Source: Mycolicibacterium tokaiense (GTDB taxonomy: Bacteria > Actinomycetota > Actinomycetes > Mycobacteriales > Mycobacteriaceae). From it: a DNA stretch of 64,000 nt. Below, piece after piece: positions 7,921 to 16,873 of this stretch. A program made the position numbers and the translations under genes. The notes beneath the pieces were generated by a model that had not been told where the DNA came from, made no database searches, and was given only the letters and a program-made list of their open reading frames with translations. Numbering within the stretch: position 1 is the stretch's first letter; every line of letters begins with the position of its first letter. The stretch covers positions 3,038,001-3,102,000 of the forward strand of contig NZ_AP022600.1 of assembly GCF_010725885.1 (NCBI RefSeq), given 5' to 3'.

Positions 7921-8832
7921 TCAGCCCTTGGTCAGAGTGAACTGGCAGATGTCGGTGTAGCCCTCGCGGAACAGATCGGCGCACCCGGTGAGGTAGCGCA
8001 TGTAGCGGTCGTAGACCTCTTCGCTCTGGATCGCGATGGCCTCGTCCTTGCGGGACTCCAGCGCCGTGGCCCACAGGTCGAGTGTCTTGGCGTAATGCAG
8101 CCGCAGCGGGTGCACCCGCGCGACGGTGAACCCGACGCGCTCGGCGTGCCGCTGGACGGCGCTGACCTGAGGCAGGTCCCCGCCCGGGAAGATCTCGTCC
8201 ATGATGAACTTGAAGAACTTCAGCTTGTTCATCGTCAGCGGCAGACCGCGTTCGGCGAATTCCGCATCCTCGGGCTTGACGATCGTGTGCAGCATCATCG
8301 TGCCGTCGGCCGGCAACAGGTTGTAGGCCTTGTCGAAGAACGCTTCGTAGCGGTCGCGGCCGAAATGCTCGAACGCGCCGATGGACACGATGCGGTCGAC
8401 CGGCTGATCGAACTCTTCCCAGCCCTGCAGTCGCACCTCGGCGCTGCGACCGGAGTCGCGTACCACCGGCGACTCGGCGAGCAGCTTCTGGACGTGGGCC
8501 TTCTGGTTCTCGCTGAGCGTCAACCCGATGACGTTCACGTCATGCTTCTCGACCGCGCGGTGGATCGTCGCGCCCCACCCGCAGCCGATGTCGAGCAGCG
8601 TCTGACCCGGCTTGAGATCACACTTGCCCAGCGACAGGTCGATCTTGGCGACCTGGGCCTGCTCCAGGGTGTAGTCGTCCTGCTCGAAGTAGGCGCAGCT
8701 GTACGTCTGGGTGGGATCGAGGAACAGCCGGAAGAAGTCGTCGGAAAGGTCGTAGTGCGTCTGCACATCCTCGAAATGGGGTGTGAGTGCGCCGTCAGTG
8801 GAATTGCTGGCCGGGGGCATAGGCGCCGACAC
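7921..8832 (-). CDS. Mycolic acid cyclopropane synthase-family methyltransferase
   Basis: This 303-residue SAM-dependent enzyme belongs to the CmaA/MmaA/UmaA/PcaA family that cyclopropanates or methylates meromycolate chains of the cell envelope. Family hallmarks are YSCAYFE near residue 44, the SAM-binding LLDIGCGWG near residue 80, VIGLTLSENQ, the GWEEFD segment and EHFG near residue 134. It is the positional counterpart of cmaA2 (Rv0503c), but parts of the sequence read more like UmaA, so the exact reaction is open. The GTG start overlaps the stop of the upstream dehydratase gene, showing an operon. An ATG 12 bases inside is an alternative start. Confidence 0.9.
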   Translation of the reverse strand: MSAPMPPASNSTDGALTPHFEDVQTHYDLSDDFFRLFLDPTQTYSCAYFEQDDYTLEQAQVAKIDLSLGKCDLKPGQTLLDIGCGWGATIHRAVEKHDVNVIGLTLSENQKAHVQKLLAESPVVRDSGRSAEVRLQGWEEFDQPVDRIVSIGAFEHFGRDRYEAFFDKAYNLLPADGTMMLHTIVKPEDAEFAERGLPLTMNKLKFFKFIMDEIFPGGDLPQVSAVQRHAERVGFTVARVHPLRLHYAKTLDLWATALESRKDEAIAIQSEEVYDRYMRYLTGCADLFREGYTDICQFTLTKG

Positions 8833-9332
8833 TATGCGCCGCTGATCCGCGATGCAATTGCCGCAACCTGTGCATCGGTCTCGGCACTGCTGGAGGCTTC
8901 GCCGAGCATGGTGACCACGGTGGTGAGCACCGGCTCGCCGTTCGCGTCGGTGACCTCACTGCGCAGCTCAGCGATGATGGCGCCGTGTGATTCGGTGACG
9001 TCATCCAGGTAGGAGTCGAAGTACAGCACGTCGCCGGCAACGATCGGGCGGTGGAATTCGAGCTTCTGGTTGCGGTGCAGCACCCGCGCCAGATTGATGC
9101 CGACGTCGAAGTTCTTGAACATCTCCAACTGCACCCGGCGACCGGCGACAGCGATGAATGTGAGAGATGCCACCACCGCGTCGTAGCCGAGCTCTTTGGC
9201 CGCTTCTTCGTCGTAGTGCGCGGGGTGATCGTCTTTGACCGCGCTGGCGAACTCGCGGATCTTCTCGCGACCCACCACGAAGCTGTCGTGGTAGCGGTAA
9301 TGCGTGCCGATGATCTCTTCAGCAATGGCCAT
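8832..9332 (-). CDS. MaoC/FAS1-like (3R)-hydroxyacyl dehydratase subunit
   Basis: This 166-residue protein is a single hot-dog domain of the FAS1-like dehydratase type, related to HadA/HadC of mycobacterial FAS-II and counterpart of Rv0504c. Visible features are the [20 protein letters not shown] segment near residue 20, the central hot-dog helix [16 protein letters not shown] and the strand ending [17 protein letters not shown]. HadA-like subunits usually lack the complete catalytic Asp/His pair and work with a HadB partner; none is encoded nearby. It overlaps the mycolate methyltransferase gene, linking both to envelope fatty-acid metabolism. Confidence 0.85.
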   Translation of the reverse strand: MAIAEEIIGTHYRYHDSFVVGREKIREFASAVKDDHPAHYDEEAAKELGYDAVVASLTFIAVAGRRVQLEMFKNFDVGINLARVLHRNQKLEFHRPIVAGDVLYFDSYLDDVTESHGAIIAELRSEVTDANGEPVLTTVVTMLGEASSSAETDAQVAAIASRISGA

Positions 9333-9394
9333 GGCAGGTAACGCGTCCTTTGCAATGGTGGTCAGCGGCGGAGCTTATCAGCGGCGACGTCTGG

Positions 9395-10288
9395 TCAGCG
9401 CCGACGTGACGCCACGGCCGCCAGCGCTCCGCCGGCCGCACCGAGCGCCAACGCGGACGGCACCCCGATCCTGGCGGCTTTGCGGGCGGTGCGGAAGTCC
9501 CGGATCTCCCAGCCCCGCTCCCGGGCAAGGTCACGCAGGTCGGCGTCGGGGTTGATGGCCACCGCGGTGCCGCACAGGGTCAGCATCGGTACGTCGTTGT
9601 AGCTGTCGGAGTAGGCGGTGCAGCGGCGCAAATTCAGGCCCTCGCGGATGGCGAGCGCGCGCACGGCGTGGGCCTTGCCGGTGCCGTGCAGGATCTCGCC
9701 GACCAATCTGCCGGTGAACACGCCGTCGACCGACTCGGCCACGGTGCCCAGGGCACCGGTGAAGCCGAGCTTGCGGGCGATGGTGGCGGCCAGTTCGTAC
9801 GGCGTGGCGGTGACCAGCCACACCTGCTGGCCGGCGTCGAGGTGCATCTGCGCCAGGGCCCGGGTGCCCGGCCAGATCTTGTCGGCGATGATCTCGTCGA
9901 AGATCTCCTCGCCGACGGAAACCAGCTCGGCGGTGGGCCGGCCCTCGATGAACGCCAGCGCCTTGCGCCGGCCTTCGGCCACGTCGTCGCTGTTCTCCCG
10001 GCCGGTCAACTGGAACTTGGCCTGTGCGTAGACGAAGCCCAGGACATCGCCGTAGGTGAAGTACTTGCGTGCGGCCAGCCCGCGGGCGAAGTGCACCAGA
10101 GACGACCCGTGCACCAGGGTGTTGTCCACGTCGAAGAAGGCGGCCGCGGTGAGGTCCGACGGCGGGGGCGGGGGAGGTTCGACGGTCTCCAGCGCAGCGT
10201 CTTCGACCTCGGTCAGGCCCTGCGCGGCGCGCTCGGCGCTGGCCTCGCCCGCGACCCCTTGCGCACCGTCGACGTGGCGCCCGAGCAT
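9395..10288 (-). CDS. serB1: HAD-superfamily IB phosphatase (SerB1-like)
   Basis: This 297-residue HAD hydrolase has the nucleophile motif FFDVDNTLV near residue 52, the Ser/Thr motif LVTATP, and the acidic motif [12 protein letters not shown] (GDxxxD-like, here SDSYND). It ends with a hydrophobic tail before RRR that may be a membrane anchor. HAD-IB enzymes include phosphoserine phosphatases; the mycobacterial name serB1 is by homology and the true substrate is uncertain. The ATG at 10288 is preceded by AAGGGGG, a strong ribosome-binding site. The first 45 residues are acidic and proline-rich. The next minus-strand gene starts 62 bases downstream. Confidence 0.82.
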   Translation of the reverse strand: MLGRHVDGAQGVAGEASAERAAQGLTEVEDAALETVEPPPPPPSDLTAAAFFDVDNTLVHGSSLVHFARGLAARKYFTYGDVLGFVYAQAKFQLTGRENSDDVAEGRRKALAFIEGRPTAELVSVGEEIFDEIIADKIWPGTRALAQMHLDAGQQVWLVTATPYELAATIARKLGFTGALGTVAESVDGVFTGRLVGEILHGTGKAHAVRALAIREGLNLRRCTAYSDSYNDVPMLTLCGTAVAINPDADLRDLARERGWEIRDFRTARKAARIGVPSALALGAAGGALAAVASRRR

Positions 10289-10350
10289 CGCGGACCCCCT
10301 TCCTACGGCTACCGGCTGCAGAATCACCCTACTAAGACACACTGGTACAG

Positions 10351-10632
10351 GTGAGTCGCGCACAGGTGGTGTTGCTGAGCAGGGCCGGGTGCAGTATCTG
10401 CATCGCCGTGCTCGAGAGGTTGACCGAGTTGGCCGCCGAGCTGGACTTCGAGCTGTCCACCGTCGACGTTGATGCCCGCGCCGCCGACGGCGACGCCACG
10501 CTGCGCGCCGAATACGGCGACCGGCTGCCGGTGGTGCTGCTCGACGGCGCCGAACACAGTTATTGGGACGTCGACGAGCCCCAACTGCGAGCTGACCTGG
10601 CCGCCCGGCGGCGTGAGGAATGGAACAGCTGA
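10351..10632 (+). CDS. Glutaredoxin-like thiol protein (DUF836)
   Basis: This 93-residue cytoplasmic thioredoxin-fold protein has its redox site CSIC at residues 14-17, followed by the helix [13 protein letters not shown]. The cis-Pro lies in [10 protein letters not shown] near residue 65. It matches Rv0508, which stands before hemA in M. tuberculosis. Glutaredoxin-like proteins reduce disulfides or bind metal; the partner is unknown. It starts with GTG and is divergent from the HAD phosphatase with 62 bases between them. The 123 bases to hemA hold a candidate operator. Confidence 0.83.
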   Translation: MSRAQVVLLSRAGCSICIAVLERLTELAAELDFELSTVDVDARAADGDATLRAEYGDRLPVVLLDGAEHSYWDVDEPQLRADLAARRREEWNS

Positions 10633-10678
10633 TCAATTTGGTGGCCTGCACGGCAGGGATTACCGTGGACAACAGATT

Positions 10679-10694
10679 TTGCCGATATTGGCAA
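10679..10694. promoter_or_regulatory. Near-palindrome upstream of hemA
   Basis: The 16-mer TTGCCGATATTGGCAA is palindromic at 14 of 16 positions and lies 62 bp before the hemA start. Its length and symmetry fit a dimeric repressor site. It does not match the Rex consensus (TTGTGAA...TTCACAA) known for Streptomyces hemA, or an iron box. The cognate regulator is unknown. Confidence 0.4.
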
Positions 10695-10755
10695 GCTTTT
10701 TCACCGTTGGCGGCAAGGGAGCGTGCTAGGTGATGGCTCGATTGGTGGCGTGCCT

Positions 10756-12111
10756 GTGAGCGTTCTGCTGTTCGGTGTTTCCCACCGTAGTGCGCCGGTG
10801 TCTGTGTTGGAGCAACTCTCCACCGACGAGTCCGACCAGGCCAAGATCATCGAGCAGGTGCTGCTGTCACCGCTGGTGACCGAGGCGATGGTGCTCTCGA
10901 CCTGCAACCGCGTCGAGGTCTACGCGGTGGTGGAAGCCTTCCACGGCGGCCTCTCGGTCATCGGCCAGGTGCTCTCCGAGCATTCCGGCATGTCGATGGG
11001 CGATCTCACCAAGTACGCCTACGTCCGCTACGCCGAAGCCGCCGTCGAGCATCTGTTCGCGGTGGCGTCCGGGCTGGACTCCGCCGTCATCGGCGAACAG
11101 CAGGTGCTGGGCCAGGTGCGCCGCGCGTACGCCGCCGCCGAGGCCAACCAGACCGTGGGCCGCACGCTGCACGAGCTGTCCCAGCGCGCGCTGTCCATCG
11201 GCAAGCGGGTGCACACCGAGACCGGCATCGACGCCGCAGGCGCCTCGGTGGTGTCGGTGGCTTTGGGCATGGCCGAAACCCGCCTCGAGACGCTGGCCGG
11301 CCGGTCGGCGGCGGTCATCGGGGCCGGTTCCATGGGGGCATTGTCGGCAGCACACCTGGTGCGGGCCGGTATCGCCACCGTGCACGTGGTGAACCGCTCG
11401 ATGCCGCGCGCGCAGCGGCTGGCCGAGAACCTGCGCGCCCAAGGGGTCGACGCGCACGCACACAATCTCGATGACGTCGCCGACGCACTGACCGATGTGG
11501 ACGTGGTGGTCAGCAGCACCGGCGCCGTGCGCCCGGTGGTCTCGCTGGCCGACGTGCACAACGCCCTGTCGGGCCGCCGGCGCCAGTTGGTGATCTGCGA
11601 TCTGGGCATGCCGCGCGACGTGGATGCCTCCGTTGCCGGGCTGCCCGGCGTCTGGGTGGTCGACATGGACCGCATCCAGCGCGAGCCGTCGGCGCGGGCC
11701 GCGGCCGCCGACGCCGATGCCGCTCGCCGGATGGTGGCCGCCGAAGTTGCCACCTACCTGGCAAGCCAGCGCATGTCGGAGGTCACCCCCACCGTCACCG
11801 CGCTGCGCCAGCGCGCCGCCGACGTGGTGGAGGCGGAGTTGCTGCGGCTGGACAACCGGCTGCCGGGCCTGGACACCGCACACCGCGACGAAGTGGCCAA
11901 CACGGTGCGACGCGTGGTCGACAAGTTGCTGCACGCGCCCACCGTCCGGGTCAAGCAACTGGCCAGCGCTCCCGGTGGAGACAGTTACGCCGAGGCTCTG
12001 CGCGAGCTGTTCGAGCTCGATCCCACCGCAGTGGACGCAGTGGCCACCGCCGGCGAATTGCCTTTGGTGCCAACTGATTACGAGGGCCCTCGACCCGAGG
12101 TGGCCGGGTAA
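10756..12111 (+). CDS. hemA: Glutamyl-tRNA reductase
   Basis: HemA reduces glutamyl-tRNA to glutamate-1-semialdehyde with NADPH, the first committed step of the C5 heme pathway. The 451-residue product has the catalytic Cys50 in [10 protein letters not shown], the [10 protein letters not shown] motif near residue 107, the Rossmann loop [11 protein letters not shown] near residue 189 and the C-terminal dimerisation domain ([12 protein letters not shown]). I chose the GTG at 10756, which gives the conserved start [18 protein letters not shown] 33 bases upstream would add an unsupported tail. It heads the hemA-hemC-hemD-hemB operon, with hemC starting three bases after its stop. Confidence 0.96.
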   Translation: MSVLLFGVSHRSAPVSVLEQLSTDESDQAKIIEQVLLSPLVTEAMVLSTCNRVEVYAVVEAFHGGLSVIGQVLSEHSGMSMGDLTKYAYVRYAEAAVEHLFAVASGLDSAVIGEQQVLGQVRRAYAAAEANQTVGRTLHELSQRALSIGKRVHTETGIDAAGASVVSVALGMAETRLETLAGRSAAVIGAGSMGALSAAHLVRAGIATVHVVNRSMPRAQRLAENLRAQGVDAHAHNLDDVADALTDVDVVVSSTGAVRPVVSLADVHNALSGRRRQLVICDLGMPRDVDASVAGLPGVWVVDMDRIQREPSARAAAADADAARRMVAAEVATYLASQRMSEVTPTVTALRQRAADVVEAELLRLDNRLPGLDTAHRDEVANTVRRVVDKLLHAPTVRVKQLASAPGGDSYAEALRELFELDPTAVDAVATAGELPLVPTDYEGPRPEVAG

Positions 12112-12114
12112 TCG

Positions 12115-13056
12115 TTGTCTGAATCCGCCGTGATCCGCATCGGTACCCGTGGCAGTCTGCTGGCGACGACGCAGGCTGGTGTCATCAGAGACGCCCTCAT
12201 CGCCGCCGGCCACGCCGCCGAGCTGGTGATCATCTCCACCGCCGGGGACCGCTCCTCGGCGCCCATCGCCGAGATCGGCGTCGGCGTCTTCACCGCCGCG
12301 CTGCGCGAGGCCATCGCCGCCGGCGAGGTGGACATGGCGGTGCACTCCTACAAGGATTTGCCGACCGCCCAGGACCCCCGGTTCGTCATCGCCGCCATAC
12401 CGCCGCGCGAGGATGCCCGCGACGCCCTGGTGGCGCGCGACGGGCTGGTGCTGGGGGAGTTGCCGACGGGCTCGGTGATCGGAACGTCGAGCCCGCGACG
12501 GGCGGCGCAGCTTAGAGCACTGGGTCTCGGTTTGGAAATCCGCCCCCTACGAGGCAACCTAGACACCAGGTTGAACAGGGTAAGCAGCGGTGATCTCGAC
12601 GCCATCGTGGTTGCTCGGGCGGGGTTGGCCCGCATCGGACGCCTCGACGCTGTCACCGAGACGCTGGAGCCGGTACAGATGTTGCCGGCACCGGCTCAGG
12701 GGGCACTGGCCGTCGAATGCCGCGCCGGTGATATCGACCTGGCGAAGGTGTTGTCCGAACTGGATCACACCGACACCCGGGTCGCTGTCACCGCAGAGCG
12801 AACCTTGCTCGCCGAGCTGGAGGCGGGATGCTCCGCACCGGTGGGCGCGATCGCCGAGGTGGTCGAGTCGATCGATGAGGACGGTCACGTCTTCGACGAA
12901 CTGTCGCTGCGCGGGTGTGTGGCGGCAGTGGACGGATCCGACGTGATTCGCGCATCCGGTATCGGGACTCCCGGACGGGCCGACGAGCTGGGGCTCTCGG
13001 TCGCCAGGGAACTGTTCGAACTGGGTGCGCGCGAGATCATTGCGGACACGCGATGA
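12115..13056 (+). CDS. hemC: Porphobilinogen deaminase (hydroxymethylbilane synthase)
   Basis: HemC polymerises four porphobilinogens to hydroxymethylbilane. The 313-residue protein shows [12 protein letters not shown] at the N-terminus, [28 protein letters not shown] and the dipyrromethane cofactor Cys239 in [10 protein letters not shown]. All are intact and the length is normal. The start is TTG at 12115 with GAGG about 14 bases upstream; a GTG at 12130 would give the shorter N-terminus (IRIGTRGS) of M. tuberculosis HemC. It lies three bases after hemA and 19 before hemD. Confidence 0.95.
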   Translation: MSESAVIRIGTRGSLLATTQAGVIRDALIAAGHAAELVIISTAGDRSSAPIAEIGVGVFTAALREAIAAGEVDMAVHSYKDLPTAQDPRFVIAAIPPREDARDALVARDGLVLGELPTGSVIGTSSPRRAAQLRALGLGLEIRPLRGNLDTRLNRVSSGDLDAIVVARAGLARIGRLDAVTETLEPVQMLPAPAQGALAVECRAGDIDLAKVLSELDHTDTRVAVTAERTLLAELEAGCSAPVGAIAEVVESIDEDGHVFDELSLRGCVAAVDGSDVIRASGIGTPGRADELGLSVARELFELGAREIIADTR

Positions 13057-13075
13057 GAAGTGGAGCGGAGCGGGC

Positions 13076-14782
13076 ATGACCTCCCAAACGACGACCTCAC
13101 AGACCGTTGGTCGGGGCCGGAAGCCGAAGCCGGGACGCATCCTGTTCGTCGGTTCCGGACCGGGAGACCCGGGCCTGCTGACGACACGGGCGCGCGCGGT
13201 GCTGGTGAACGCCGCGCTGGTGTTCACCGACCCCGACGTTCCCGAACCGGTGCTCACGCTCGCCGGCTCCGAGCTGCCGCCGGCCTCCGGGCCCGCGCCG
13301 GCACCGGAGAAGGACACCCCCAAGGACAGTTCGGCCCAGGCCAGCAGCGACGGCGTCATCGCCGACGAGATCGCCCCGCCGGTGGTCACCCTCGGACCCG
13401 ACATCCGCCCGGCCCTCGGCGATCCCGCCGAGGTGGCCAAGACCCTGGCCCACGAGGCCCGCCTGGGCGTCGATGTGGTGCGGCTGGTGGCCGGTGACCC
13501 GCTGTCGCTGGATTCGGTGCTCGCCGAGGTCAACGCCATCGCCAAGACCAATCTGGTGTTCGAGATCGTGCCGGGACTGCCCGCGGCCACCGCGGTGCCC
13601 ACCTACGCCGGCTTGCCGCTGGGCTCGGCCCACACCGTCGCCGACGTCCGCGGTGACGTCGACTGGGCGGCGCTGGCCGCCGCTCCCGGGCCGCTGATCC
13701 TGCACGCCACCCCTCAGCACCTGGCCGATTCGGCGCGCACCCTGATCGAGCACGGGCTCGTCGAGAGCACGCCGTGTGTGGTGACCGCCCAGGGCACCAC
13801 CTGCGCCCAGCGCAGCGTCGAGGCCACCCTGCACGAGCTCACCGACCGGGCCGCCATCGGCGCGTCGGAACCCGCCGGACCGCTCACCGGCCCGCTGGTG
13901 GTCACCATCGGCAAGACCGTCAACCACCGCGCCAAGCTGAACTGGTGGGAGAGCCGCGCGCTGTACGGCTGGACCGTGCTGGTGCCGCGCACCAAAGACC
14001 AGGCCGGTGAGATGAGTGACCGTCTGGTCAGCCACGGCGCGCTGCCCATCGAGGTGCCCACCATCGCCGTCGAGCCGCCGCGCAGCCCCGCGCAGATGGA
14101 ACGCGCGGTCAAGGGTCTGGTCGACGGCCGCTACCAGTGGGTGGTGTTCACATCCACCAACGCCGTGCGCGCGGTGTGGGAGAAGTTCGGCGAGTTCGGA
14201 CTCGACGCGCGTGCCTTCTCCGGAGTGAAGATCGCCTGCGTGGGTGAGGCCACCGCCGACCGCGTGCGGGCCTTCGGCATCAGCCCCGAGCTGGTGCCCT
14301 CCGGCGAGCAGTCCTCGCTGGGCCTGCTGGACGAATTCCCGCCGTACGACGATGTTTTCGATCCGGTGAACCGGGTGCTGCTGCCGCGCGCCGACATCGC
14401 CACCGAGACCCTGGCCGAAGGCCTGCGGGACCGCGGTTGGGAGATCGAGGACGTGACCGCCTACCGCACCGTGCGGGCGGCCCCGCCCCCGGCGCAGACG
14501 CGCGAGATGATCAAGACCGGTGGCTTCGACGCCGTGTGCTTCACCTCCAGCTCCACAGTGCGCAACCTGGTGGGCATCGCCGGAAAGCCGCACGCGCGCA
14601 CCATCGTTGCGTGCATCGGCCCCAAGACCGCCGAGACCGCGGCCGAGTTCGGGCTGCGCGTCGATGTGCAGCCGGAGACCGCTGCCATCGGCCCGCTGGT
14701 CGAGGCCCTCGCCGAGCACGCCGCCCGGCTGCGCGCCGAGGGTGCCCTGCCGCCGCCGCGTAAGAAGAGCAGGCGCCGCTAG
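13076..14782 (+). CDS. hemD: Fused uroporphyrinogen-III methyltransferase-like/uroporphyrinogen-III synthase
   Basis: This 568-residue fusion has an N-terminal tetrapyrrole methylase fold (about residues 20-280; VGSGPGDPGLLTTRA, EIVPGLPAATAVPTYAG) and a C-terminal uroporphyrinogen-III synthase domain (about 300-560; LVPRTKDQAGEMS, VFTSTNAVRAVWE, CFTSSSTVRNLV, CIGPKTAETA). The synthase closes hydroxymethylbilane to uroporphyrinogen III. In the methylase half the family motif RLKGGDPF is replaced by RLVAGDPLS and an acidic, Pro-rich insert stands near residue 75, so methyltransferase activity is doubtful. The start is the first ATG with GGAGCGGG upstream. It ends in KKSRRR, like Rv0511. Confidence 0.93.
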   Translation: MTSQTTTSQTVGRGRKPKPGRILFVGSGPGDPGLLTTRARAVLVNAALVFTDPDVPEPVLTLAGSELPPASGPAPAPEKDTPKDSSAQASSDGVIADEIAPPVVTLGPDIRPALGDPAEVAKTLAHEARLGVDVVRLVAGDPLSLDSVLAEVNAIAKTNLVFEIVPGLPAATAVPTYAGLPLGSAHTVADVRGDVDWAALAAAPGPLILHATPQHLADSARTLIEHGLVESTPCVVTAQGTTCAQRSVEATLHELTDRAAIGASEPAGPLTGPLVVTIGKTVNHRAKLNWWESRALYGWTVLVPRTKDQAGEMSDRLVSHGALPIEVPTIAVEPPRSPAQMERAVKGLVDGRYQWVVFTSTNAVRAVWEKFGEFGLDARAFSGVKIACVGEATADRVRAFGISPELVPSGEQSSLGLLDEFPPYDDVFDPVNRVLLPRADIATETLAEGLRDRGWEIEDVTAYRTVRAAPPPAQTREMIKTGGFDAVCFTSSSTVRNLVGIAGKPHARTIVACIGPKTAETAAEFGLRVDVQPETAAIGPLVEALAEHAARLRAEGALPPPRKKSRRR

Positions 14783-14784
14783 GC

Positions 14785-15756
14785 ATGCGTCAGCGTCCAC
14801 GCAGGTTGCGCTCCACCCTGGCGATGCGCCGGTTGGTGGCCGAAACCTCACTGGAGCCACGGCATCTGGTGTTGCCGATGTTCGTCGCCGACGGGGTGGC
14901 CGAACCCCGGCCCATTTCCTCGATGCCCGGGGTCGTGCAGCACACCAGGGACTCGCTGCGCCGTGCCGCCGCCGACGCGGTGGCCGCCGGGGTCGGCGGG
15001 CTGATGCTCTTCGGCGTACCGCGCGACGAGGACAAGGACGCACTCGGGTCGGTCGGCGTTCACCCGGACGGCATCCTCAACGTCGCTCTGCGTGATCTCG
15101 CCGCCGATCTCGGCGAGGACACCGTCCTCATGGCCGACACCTGCCTCGACGAGTTCACCGATCACGGCCACTGCGGCGTACTCGACACCCGGGGTCGGGT
15201 GGACAACGACGCCACCAATGAGCAGTACATCAAATTGGCTGTGGCACAGGCTCAATCGGGTGCGCACGTGGTGGCGCCCAGCGGCATGATGGACGGTCAG
15301 GTGGCCGCCATCCGCGACGGTCTGGACGCCGCGGGACACAGCGACGTCGCCATCTTGGCGTACGCGGCGAAGTTCGCCTCGGCCTTCTACGGCCCGTTCC
15401 GCGAAGCGGTGGGCTCCAGCCTGCAGGGCGATCGCCGCACCTATCAGCAGGACAGCGGCAACGCGCGGGAAGCCCTGCGGGAGATCGAGCTCGACCTCGC
15501 CGAGGGCGCTGACATGGTGATGGTCAAGCCCGCGATGTCGTATCTGGACGTGGTGCGCGCCTGCGCCGACATCTCGCCGGTGCCCGTCGCGGCCTATCAG
15601 ATCTCCGGTGAGTACGCGATGATCAGCGCGGCTGCGGCCAACGGGTGGATCGACCTGCGGGCCTCTGTGCTGGAGTCGCTGACCGGTATCCGTCGCGCAG
15701 GGGCGGACATCGTGCTGACCTACTGGGCGGCCGACGTGGCAGGCTGGTTGGCGTGA
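14785..15756 (+). CDS. hemB: Delta-aminolevulinic acid dehydratase (porphobilinogen synthase)
   Basis: HemB condenses two 5-aminolevulinates to porphobilinogen. The 323-residue protein carries the catalytic lysines Lys196 (AYAAKFASAFYGPF) and Lys248 (MVKPAMSYLDV), the RTYQQD active-site flap and the metal segment ADTCLDEFTDHGHCG. In classical zinc enzymes that segment has three cysteines (CxC...HGHC); here the middle one is Asp, as I recall for other mycobacteria, so metal use may differ. The start is ATG three bases after hemD. The stop overlaps the next GTG. Confidence 0.95.
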   Translation: MRQRPRRLRSTLAMRRLVAETSLEPRHLVLPMFVADGVAEPRPISSMPGVVQHTRDSLRRAAADAVAAGVGGLMLFGVPRDEDKDALGSVGVHPDGILNVALRDLAADLGEDTVLMADTCLDEFTDHGHCGVLDTRGRVDNDATNEQYIKLAVAQAQSGAHVVAPSGMMDGQVAAIRDGLDAAGHSDVAILAYAAKFASAFYGPFREAVGSSLQGDRRTYQQDSGNAREALREIELDLAEGADMVMVKPAMSYLDVVRACADISPVPVAAYQISGEYAMISAAAANGWIDLRASVLESLTGIRRAGADIVLTYWAADVAGWLA

Positions 15757-16208
15757 GCCATCCGCAGGGTTACTACCCGCCCCCCGGGCATCAACCTCCG
15801 CCGGCCCCGAAGCCCAAGGTAGAGCGTCCCGCCGATGTCGACACCGGCTTCTGGCTCTGGGTGATCGCGCTGCCCCTGATGAGTATCAGCTACACCGTGG
15901 ATGCGGTGTCGGCCCCGAACAGCGTGGCGCTGGGCATCGCGCTGTCGCTGGGGATCCTGGTGGTGGTGGACGTCCTGGTCATCACCTTCCTGATCCTCAT
16001 GCGCTCCGGCTACCGCTGGACCCGCACCGTGCTGACCGCCGGTGGCCTGGCCTCCATCGTGACGACCGTGTTCGGGCTGTTCGCCGAGGGGCGGCCGCCC
16101 TGGGCCGCGGTGAGCTCGGCAGTCACCGGCATCATCGGCGTGGTGCTGATCGCCGGCGGGGTGTACCTGCTGCATCGCAAAGAGTCCCACGAGTTCTTCA
16201 CCCGCTGA
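15753..16208 (+). CDS. Small polytopic membrane protein
   Basis: This 151-residue protein has a Pro-rich cytoplasmic-looking N-terminus (residues 1-30) and four predicted transmembrane helices starting with FWLWVIALPLMSISYTVDAV near residue 33, the others at about 55-75, 85-105 and 115-140. No functional motif is visible. The GTG start overlaps the hemB stop by four bases, so it is coupled to the heme operon. It shares an overall plan (tail, then DTxFWL, then four helices) with the next protein at 16442, suggesting an old duplication. Function unknown. Confidence 0.8.
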   Translation: MSHPQGYYPPPGHQPPPAPKPKVERPADVDTGFWLWVIALPLMSISYTVDAVSAPNSVALGIALSLGILVVVDVLVITFLILMRSGYRWTRTVLTAGGLASIVTTVFGLFAEGRPPWAAVSSAVTGIIGVVLIAGGVYLLHRKESHEFFTR

Positions 16209-16233
16209 CCCCCTCTGCCCGCCTTCCCCCGCC

Positions 16234-16377
16234 ACATGTGTGCGGTTTTGCGCAAGACACGCCGTGGCGGGCGAGCTGAGCACACATGTGTGCCGGGCGG
16301 GGGCGGGCTGGCTCCGACATGTGTGCGGTTTTGCGCGAGACACGCCGTGGCGGGCGAGCTGAGCACACATGTGTGCC
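16234..16377. repeat. Two copies of a 61-bp repeat with terminal inverted repeats
   Basis: Units at 16234-16294 and 16317-16377 are identical except for one base and are 83 bp apart start to start. Each unit begins ACATGTGTG and ends CACACATGT followed by GTGCC, so it has inverted ends around a core containing TTTTGCGCxAGACACGCC. The period is not a multiple of three, so the copies do not share a reading frame and coding is unlikely. They fill most of the 233-bp gap between two membrane-protein genes. Function unknown. Confidence 0.85.
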
Positions 16378-16441
16378 CCGGGGTGACGGCCGCGCCCTCG
16401 TCCCTCAGGCGACCACTTGCCCGGCGTAAGCTGACCCGACC

Positions 16442-16873
16442 ATGACCCCGACTTCGGCCACTCCCCGCCCCAAAGCCGTGGACACCGCGTTCTGGCTGCT
16501 GGTGGCGGGGGCGATTCTGCTGGTGATCAACGGTCTGATGGCGACCACGCTCAGCTTCAGCGCTTCGGCCACCGACCCCCGGGTGGCGAATTTGCTGGTC
16601 TTCCAGCGCGGGGCGGGCATCCTGTTCGTCGTCGTCGGTGCGGCGCTGGGATTCGTCAGCGGCAAGATGCGCCAGGGCGACCCCCGCTTCCGTCGTGCCA
16701 CCATTGCCTTCGCCGCGACCATCACGGTGCTGGTCCTCGGACTGGCGGTGCTGGCCAAGGCGGTGTTCGTGGTGGCGCTGCTGGCGGTGGTGCCGATCAT
16801 CGTGGGGGCGCTGGCGTTGACCCGTCCGCCGGTGGTGGCCTGGTTCATCGAGCAGGAAGCCGCGCGTGGCTGA
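16442..16873 (+). CDS. Small four-helix membrane protein
   Basis: This 143-residue protein has four predicted membrane helices at about residues 15-35, 50-70, 85-105 and 108-128, with the basic loop GKMRQGDPRFRRAT facing the cytoplasm. There is no recognised domain. It shares the DTAFWL entry to helix 1 with the protein at 15753. The ATG follows the 61-bp repeats, and the stop overlaps the next start by eight bases. It is probably a counterpart of the Rv0513 group of transmembrane proteins. Function unknown. Confidence 0.78.
   Translation: MTPTSATPRPKAVDTAFWLLVAGAILLVINGLMATTLSFSASATDPRVANLLVFQRGAGILFVVVGAALGFVSGKMRQGDPRFRRATIAFAATITVLVLGLAVLAKAVFVVALLAVVPIIVGALALTRPPVVAWFIEQEAARG

Noticed and set aside
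13097..15043. 648-codon open frame antisense to hemD and hemB
   Set aside because: Low-complexity translation and complete overlap with well-conserved heme genes; no ribosome-binding site or family match.
16236..16445. Short open frame across the 61-bp repeats
   Set aside because: The two repeat copies are read in different frames, which shows it is not under coding selection.
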